The position numbers were made by a program, and so were the translations under genes. DNA of 64,000 nt from an uncultured Ruminococcus sp. (GTDB lineage Bacteria; Bacillota; Clostridia; Oscillospirales; Acutalibacteraceae): the NCBI GenBank assembly GCA_902802795.1, contig CADCNI010000006.1, positions 31,405 through 95,404 on the forward strand. Direction: 5' to 3'. The notes beneath the pieces were generated by a model. It was not told the origin of the DNA. It was given only the letters and a program-made list of their open reading frames with translations, and did no database searches. Below, in pieces: positions 59,252 through 64,000 of this stretch; the first letter of the stretch is position 1, and each line of letters begins with the position of its first letter.

Positions 59252-61004
59252 AGAAGCAGGAACTCATCTCCCCCATTCGTCAGCCCTGCGCAAGGTACTG
59301 CACTATCTCCGGCATTATCGGATACGTCTGGCGTTGTCGGTGCTCTTTGCGGCGCTGTCAGTGGCGCTGACGCTTTACATTCCACTGCTCATTGGTGGGG
59401 CGATTGACTGCATTATTGGCAAAGGAGCGGTAGACTTCGGACGGATTGTACCGATACTGGCCAAGATAGGCGTCTGCGCGGCGGCCACGGCACTGCTGCA
59501 ATGGACGATGAATATTCTCAACAACAAAATCACCTATGAGGTGGTGAGGGATATCCGCGGGGATGCGTTTGCCAAGATCGAAATTCTGCCTCTCAAATAC
59601 ATCGACTCTCATGCCTACGGGGATATCGTGAGCCGCGTGACCGCCGACGTCGATCAGCTCGCGGACGGCTTGCTTATGGGATTTACCCAGCTTTTCACCG
59701 GTGTGATGACGATACTCGGAACACTCATATTCATGATGCTGCTGCATCCCGGTATCACTGCCGTAGTGATGGTAATGACGCCCATTTCACTGTTTGTGGC
59801 CAAGTTTATTTCCACCCATACCCATTCCATGTTCCGCCTCCAATCCGAAACCCGCGGCGAACAAACGGCACTGATTGACGAAATGGTCAATCATCAAAAA
59901 GTAGTACAGGCCTTCGGTCACGAAGAGGCCAATCTGGAAACCTTTGAAGAAATCAACGACCGCCTGTCACGGTATTCACTGCGTGCCACCTTCTTTTCTT
60001 CGCTGACCAATCCCGGCACCCGTTTTGTCAATAACCTGGTGTATGCCGCTGTGGCGCTGGCAGGGGCATTCGCCGCTATCAACGGCAGCGTAACACCGGG
60101 GCTTCTCTCCTCTTTTCTCAGTTACGTCAATCAGTACACCAAACCTTTCAACGAAATTTCGGGCGTGATCACCGAACTGCAAAACGCGCTGACCTGTGCG
60201 GAACGTGTGTTTGAATTGATCGACGAGCGGCCACAGGTGTCTGATGCTATGAATGCCGAACTGTCTTTGCCGGTGAACGGCGCCGTTTCACTGGAAAATG
60301 TGCACTTTTCCTATGACCCGTTAGTTCGTCTGATTGAAGGACTGTATCTTACGGTACAGCCGGGGCAGAGGGTGGCGATTGTCGGACCAACCGGCTGCGG
60401 CAAAACAACGCTTATCAATCTGCTCATGCGATTTTATGATGTGAATGACGGATGCGTGCAAGTGGACGGTCAGGATATTCGTTCCGTCACACGGAGCAGT
60501 CTGCGACGCAGCTATGGCATGGTGCTTCAGGAAACATGGCTCAAAAACGGCACCGTGCGGGAGAATCTCTGCATGGGCAAGCCGGACGCAACCGAAGAGG
60601 AAATGATCACAGCGGCCAAGGCATCGCATGCGCACAGCTTCATCAAGCGGCTTCCCGACGGCTACGATACCTTGATCGCAGGGGATGGCGAAAATCTGTC
60701 ACAGGGACAAAAGCAGCTCCTGTGCATCGCGCGGGTGATGCTTTGCCTGCCCCCTATGCTGATTCTCGACGAAGCCACATCCTCCATCGACACACGTACC
60801 GAGCTGAAAATTCAGGACGCGTTTGCCAATATGATGAAAGGACGCACTAGCTTTGTGGTAGCGCACCGCTTATCGACGGTTCGTGATGCAGATGTAATTC
60901 TGGTGATGAAAGACGGACACATTATTGAACAGGGCCATCATGACACACTGCTGCAAAAGGGCGGATTCTATGCTGAACTATATGGCAGTCAGTTTGATGA
61001 GTGA
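59244..61004 (+). CDS. ABC exporter half-transporter with intact catalytic residues
   Basis: A 586-residue partner of the preceding gene, with six membrane helices and an NBD. Walker A is GPTGCGKTT, Walker B LILDEATSSID with the catalytic Glu, H-loop VAHRLSTV. Its signature is altered (NLSQGQKQL). The canonical site is therefore formed by this subunit's Walker motifs and the partner's LSGGQ, and the degenerate site by the opposite pair, as in BmrC/BmrD and TM287/288-type exporters. The GTG at 59244 (GGGAGGTG six bases upstream) is the real start; the longer frame overlaps the first gene by more than 250 bases. Confidence 0.95.
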   Translation: MRKEAGTHLPHSSALRKVLHYLRHYRIRLALSVLFAALSVALTLYIPLLIGGAIDCIIGKGAVDFGRIVPILAKIGVCAAATALLQWTMNILNNKITYEVVRDIRGDAFAKIEILPLKYIDSHAYGDIVSRVTADVDQLADGLLMGFTQLFTGVMTILGTLIFMMLLHPGITAVVMVMTPISLFVAKFISTHTHSMFRLQSETRGEQTALIDEMVNHQKVVQAFGHEEANLETFEEINDRLSRYSLRATFFSSLTNPGTRFVNNLVYAAVALAGAFAAINGSVTPGLLSSFLSYVNQYTKPFNEISGVITELQNALTCAERVFELIDERPQVSDAMNAELSLPVNGAVSLENVHFSYDPLVRLIEGLYLTVQPGQRVAIVGPTGCGKTTLINLLMRFYDVNDGCVQVDGQDIRSVTRSSLRRSYGMVLQETWLKNGTVRENLCMGKPDATEEEMITAAKASHAHSFIKRLPDGYDTLIAGDGENLSQGQKQLLCIARVMLCLPPMLILDEATSSIDTRTELKIQDAFANMMKGRTSFVVAHRLSTVRDADVILVMKDGHIIEQGHHDTLLQKGGFYAELYGSQFDE

Positions 61005-61181
61005 GAGTGTCCGTCACAGACGGCCGATTTCTCCTCAAAACAAGATATAAGGTAGTTTAATAACAAATAGTGTTAAATTAAATGGTTATTTTGTGAATCT
61101 GTACTTGATTTCGCCTTTCTGTTTTGTGATAAACAACAAAAAGGGTGGAATGATTTGTGTAATCTTTTTCGTTTTAGTTGA

Positions 61182-61210
61182 TTGTAATATCCCCGATGAT
61201 ATGTTATAAT
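61182..61210 (+). promoter_or_regulatory. Promoter of the sugar transferase gene
   Basis: TTGTAA and TATAAT separated by 17 bases. Confidence 0.75.
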
Positions 61211-61279
61211 GAAATTTATAGAATAGTAAGTGCTGCCACAGATGGCTGAGAAATGACCAATCGGAGGTTGATCATTCAT

Positions 61280-62101
61280 ATGGAGCGTTTTGTTATGGAT
61301 GCGGGAACAGCAATCGAAAAGGAGCCCCTTGTTGCAGAAGACCCGAAAGGAGCCTTTGAAGAAGTGAAACAGGATAATAAAGAAAAAATAAACAAAGTTA
61401 AGGTAAAGAGAAGTGAACTGAAATGGGATATTTCGGAATTTGGCCCGATCGTTCCCCTCGGCACGGATGTATTGAAAGACAAAAAGATGTATGTTTTTTT
61501 TAAGAGATTATTCGATGTTGTATTGAGTCTCTTTGCGCTGATTGTTCTTTTCCCCTTCTTGTTGTTGGTGGCACTACTGATTTTCCTTGATGACCCCAAG
61601 GGTAGTCCCATTTTTATTCAGACCCGCGTGGGCAGAAACGGCAAACTCTTCCGCCTCATTAAGTTCCGCTCGATGGTGGTCAACGCCGAAGAATTACTGG
61701 AAGATCTGAAAAAGAGGGGGATTTCCATCAAAGACCCCGACGACCCCACCTACAAGATGAAGGACGATCCCCGCATTACCCGTATGGGGCGCTTTATCCG
61801 CAAGACAAGCATTGACGAGCTGCCTCAGCTTATCAATATCATTGCGGGTGATATGAGCATTGTCGGTCCCAGGCCACCGTTGCCTAGCGAAGTGGCACAG
61901 TACAACGAGTTCAGCAAGCAGCGTCTTCTGGTGAATCAGGGATTAACCTGCTACTGGCAGACCACCAAAGACCGCGATTATGTTCCCTTCGACGAGTGGA
62001 TGAAGATGGACGTCAGATATGTATTCAATTGCAATTTCTGGCTCGACTGCAAGCTCATCTTCAAGACTTTTAAGGTTGTTTTGACCGCTAACGGCAACTG
62101 A
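61280..62101 (+). CDS. Polyprenyl-phosphate sugar-1-phosphate transferase
   Basis: A 273-residue bacterial sugar transferase (WbaP/EpsL/PglC type) that starts glycan assembly by moving sugar-1-phosphate from a nucleotide sugar to undecaprenyl phosphate. A charged N-terminal extension (1-70) precedes the membrane hairpin (FFKRLFDVVLSLFALIVLF, about 76-94) and the catalytic core: PIFIQTRVGRNGKLFRLIKFRSM, then RITRMGRFIRKTSIDELPQL and GDMSIVGPRPPLPSEV with the catalytic Asp-Glu in the IDEL region. ATG 61280 follows GGAGGT; an ATG at 61295 is possible. No other glycan genes follow in the window. The sugar is not predictable. Confidence 0.92.
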   Translation: MERFVMDAGTAIEKEPLVAEDPKGAFEEVKQDNKEKINKVKVKRSELKWDISEFGPIVPLGTDVLKDKKMYVFFKRLFDVVLSLFALIVLFPFLLLVALLIFLDDPKGSPIFIQTRVGRNGKLFRLIKFRSMVVNAEELLEDLKKRGISIKDPDDPTYKMKDDPRITRMGRFIRKTSIDELPQLINIIAGDMSIVGPRPPLPSEVAQYNEFSKQRLLVNQGLTCYWQTTKDRDYVPFDEWMKMDVRYVFNCNFWLDCKLIFKTFKVVLTANGN

Positions 62102-62251
62102 TTTTTGATACATTAATTATTTCCCGGCGCAGCATGCAAGAAGTATTTATGCTGCGCCGGAGATTTTTTGGGAAAAATGTTAGTTTTGGCAATAAATTTT
62201 TCTATTTCTTTTAGAGATATTCACAGTTTTGAATTTTTTATACGATTCCTC

Positions 62252-62280
62252 TTGACAATTCAATCGCTATGTAATATAAT
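62252..62280 (+). promoter_or_regulatory. Promoter of tRNA-fMet
   Basis: TTGACA and TATAAT separated by 17 bases, 39 bases upstream of the tRNA. Confidence 0.88.
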
Positions 62281-62318
62281 ATCTAAGCAATCGGGATAAC
62301 GATTGTTCAACTAAATAT

Positions 62319-62395
<77 letters not shown>

Positions 62396-62405
62396 CGTAT
62401 TTTAG

Positions 62406-62436
62406 GCACTTCCGAGGTTTTCGGAGGTGCTTTTTT
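62406..62436 (+). terminator. Terminator of tRNA-fMet
   Basis: GCACTTCCGA pairs with TCGGAGGTGC, followed by TTTTTT. Confidence 0.85.
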
Positions 62437-62451
62437 CTTGCCAAAAACAGG

Positions 62452-62473
62452 CTCATTGTCAACTCATTGTCAA
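62452..62473. repeat. Tandem 11-base direct repeat near the integrase
   Basis: CTCATTGTCAA occurs twice head to tail between the tRNA and the integrase gene. Arm-type binding sites of tyrosine integrases often look like this. Confidence 0.6.
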
Positions 62474-62531
62474 CTATTTAAAAAAAACAAGAGAGCGGCG
62501 GCACTTTTGATGTCCGTCACTCTCTCTTTTT

Positions 62532-63890
62532 TTATCCTGCAGTGTGCTTTTTTTGGGGTTTGTCCTCTGATGGTTTTTCCGTTGATTTTAGAATAAGCTG
62601 TCCCATAGCGTCGGCGGCTCTGGATTTGGATTCTTGTATCATGTGAGAGTAAATATCCTGTGTGATGGAAGGTGAAGCGTGTCCGAGGTGATTTGATATG
62701 CTGACTATATCCATTCCGGCAAAATAAAGGACGCTGGCGGCGGTGTGTCTGAAAGCGTGCGGGTGAATGTGTGGGAGATCGTATTTGTCGGCAAATATCC
62801 CACAATATTGTGTCACGCTGTCGGGGTGCATTGGTGAGCCTATTCTTTTGCCGCTGTCCTGCACAAACAGAAAATCACGATTATCCCATGTGTCGCCGCT
62901 GACGGCTTTTAATGGCTGATAGTATTCATCACGGTATTGTTTCAGCAGTTCCATTGTCTGGGGCGGCAATTTCAAGAATCTTGATGATGTCTGTGTTTTC
63001 GGACGGTCAACATAATAACCTGTATCAACTTCATAATTCAATGTCTTTTCAATCGTGAGCGTCGAAAAAATGAAGTTGATGTTATCCCACGTCAAGCCGA
63101 GGACTTCACCACGCCTTCCACCTGTGACTAATAACAAGTGTAGCAGCGTTTTCCACTTCAACGGCTCATTTTCTGCGGCTTGCAAGATGTCCGCTATTTC
63201 GTTAGGCTGAAAATAATCTGGGTCTGGCTTTATTGTTTTGGGCGGTGTCGCTTTGGATGCTGGATTATACGGTATCAGCATTTCACGCTCCGCCTGATGG
63301 AGTACCATGTGAATAACTCTGTGATGTTCCCTGACGGTTTTCGGGGAGAGCGGTGTGTTATCCTGTTCGATGGTAAAAAGACTTTCCGTTGACACTCCGA
63401 GAGCGGCGGCGATTTTGTCGGCGGTTGAGATAGCGACCTTTGCACTTTTTTCAGCCTGTTTGAATGTGCTGAATGAGATGTGAACAATTTCTTTAGCAAA
63501 CTGTTCTTTTTTCCAGTCGTGCGCCGCTATCAGTTCCCGAAGGCTATCAGCGTCCTTCAATATGGCTTTGGTTTTATTCCGTCTGATTCCGTCCTGTGAT
63601 AGTTGATCGTAAAGCTGATTGAGGTGTTGCGGTCTGATGTCCTTCAATTTCATGTGTCCGATTCCGGCGTTGATTCGTTTCAGCAGTTCCTTGTATCTCA
63701 CGGCGGTATGATGTCTGACTTCGCCCGATTTAATCCGAAGGTCAAGCACATATTCCGCATAAGCGTCAAAACGCTGTGAGCCGTCGCCTATAAGTCCTTG
63801 TTTGCACTGTTCTTCAAAGATCGCCGCTTGTTTTTGCAGTTCCTTTTCAATCTGGCGTTTGGTCATTTTCGGCTCTGGTGTCCACGTCAT
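62532..63890 (-). CDS. Tyrosine recombinase (integrase), N-terminally short, with internal HTH insert
   Basis: A 452-residue integrase. The catalytic set is present: Arg in TGGRRGEVLGLTW, HxxR in HPHAFRHTAASVL, the His/Trp box in HLGHASPSITQDIYSH and the tyrosine nucleophile there. Between the two parts of the core-binding domain lies a helix-turn-helix-like insert (about 95-155, TFKQAEKSAKVAISTADKIAAALGVSTESLF). Relatives normally have an arm-binding domain of some 40 residues before TWTPEPKMTKRQIEKEL; here the frame upstream of the ATG closes after about 19 codons without a start or ribosome site, so that domain seems lost. It marks the left edge of an integrated element next to tRNA-fMet. 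Confidence 0.9.
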   Translation of the reverse strand: MTWTPEPKMTKRQIEKELQKQAAIFEEQCKQGLIGDGSQRFDAYAEYVLDLRIKSGEVRHHTAVRYKELLKRINAGIGHMKLKDIRPQHLNQLYDQLSQDGIRRNKTKAILKDADSLRELIAAHDWKKEQFAKEIVHISFSTFKQAEKSAKVAISTADKIAAALGVSTESLFTIEQDNTPLSPKTVREHHRVIHMVLHQAEREMLIPYNPASKATPPKTIKPDPDYFQPNEIADILQAAENEPLKWKTLLHLLLVTGGRRGEVLGLTWDNINFIFSTLTIEKTLNYEVDTGYYVDRPKTQTSSRFLKLPPQTMELLKQYRDEYYQPLKAVSGDTWDNRDFLFVQDSGKRIGSPMHPDSVTQYCGIFADKYDLPHIHPHAFRHTAASVLYFAGMDIVSISNHLGHASPSITQDIYSHMIQESKSRAADAMGQLILKSTEKPSEDKPQKKHTAG

Positions 63891-64000
63891 TTGAAAAGGG
63901 TTTAGATAATATGAAGTGACCCCTCTTGCAAAACGTGGGTTTACCTGTCATACTAATAGTTGCAAAAACACAAGTATATAGGTTTTACCACATACAAGGA

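Overview
The window looks like a chromosome segment of a spore-forming, low-to-mid GC Firmicute of the class Clostridia, most likely an uncultured gut member of the Ruminococcaceae/Oscillospiraceae. Supporting genes are a germination protease (gpr), a gerAA-gerAB-gerC germinant receptor locus, a YqzL-like gene overlapping recO next to era, a DnaD/DnaC-type helicase-loading pair, nrdR, mutS2, a clostridial-style VanW protein and a CotH/VTC/DUF4956 operon. Most promoters I could place are sigma-A type with a 17-base spacer. TTG starts with good Shine-Dalgarno sites are unusually common (recO, nrdR, gerAB, cotH, comEA-like, DUF2975/XRE pair, dnaC-like).

Layout. 1-8.9 kb: mostly leftward housekeeping genes (nucleoside phosphorylase, mutS2, recO, era) with a SUKH-type immunity-like gene pair. 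9-10.3 kb: a peroxide-response operon, gpx - TSCPD protein - ohrR, with an OhrR-like operator. 10.3-18.5 kb: SDR, secreted GH13 amylase lipoprotein, S24/UmuD-like repressor, an unusual GH2 enzyme and pyrE. 18.8-25.7 kb: the CotH kinase/lamin-tail - VTC polyphosphate polymerase - DUF4956 operon and a doubly membrane-anchored lipoprotein with a Pro/Glu cytoplasmic tail. 26-31 kb: small membrane proteins, DUF2975/XRE pair, AEC transporter, ComEA-like protein, nrdR. 31.2-35.9 kb: ger locus, split by repeats. 36.5-47.9 kb: a giant 3251-residue InlB-type B-repeat surface protein and, just upstream, a membrane-spanning ECF sigma factor fused to a BspA-like leucine-rich domain whose 3' end is replaced by nested repeat elements. 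48.5-57.2 kb: mazF, gpr, rpsT, a response regulator, dnaD/dnaC-like genes, vanW and further immunity-like genes. 57.5-62.1 kb: a heterodimeric ABC exporter and a polyprenyl-phosphate sugar transferase. 62.3-64 kb: initiator tRNA-fMet followed by a tyrosine integrase, the left edge of an integrated element that continues past the window.

The intergenic regions are rich in non-autonomous repeats: four copies of a MITE-like element with TATAGCAATCCAAA ends, several degenerate heptad arrays (TNAGTGG/CCACTNA) usually arranged as inverted pairs, and palindromic intergenic elements, one of which carries a second element nested with a visible TAA duplication. No transposase is present in the window.

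Most interesting candidates: (1) the transmembrane sigma-LRR fusion beside the giant surface protein; (2) the CotH/VTC/DUF4956 operon as a surface phosphorylation/polyphosphate module; (3) the repeat families and the damage they cause in the sigma gene and the ger locus; (4) a GH2 enzyme lacking conserved catalytic residues.
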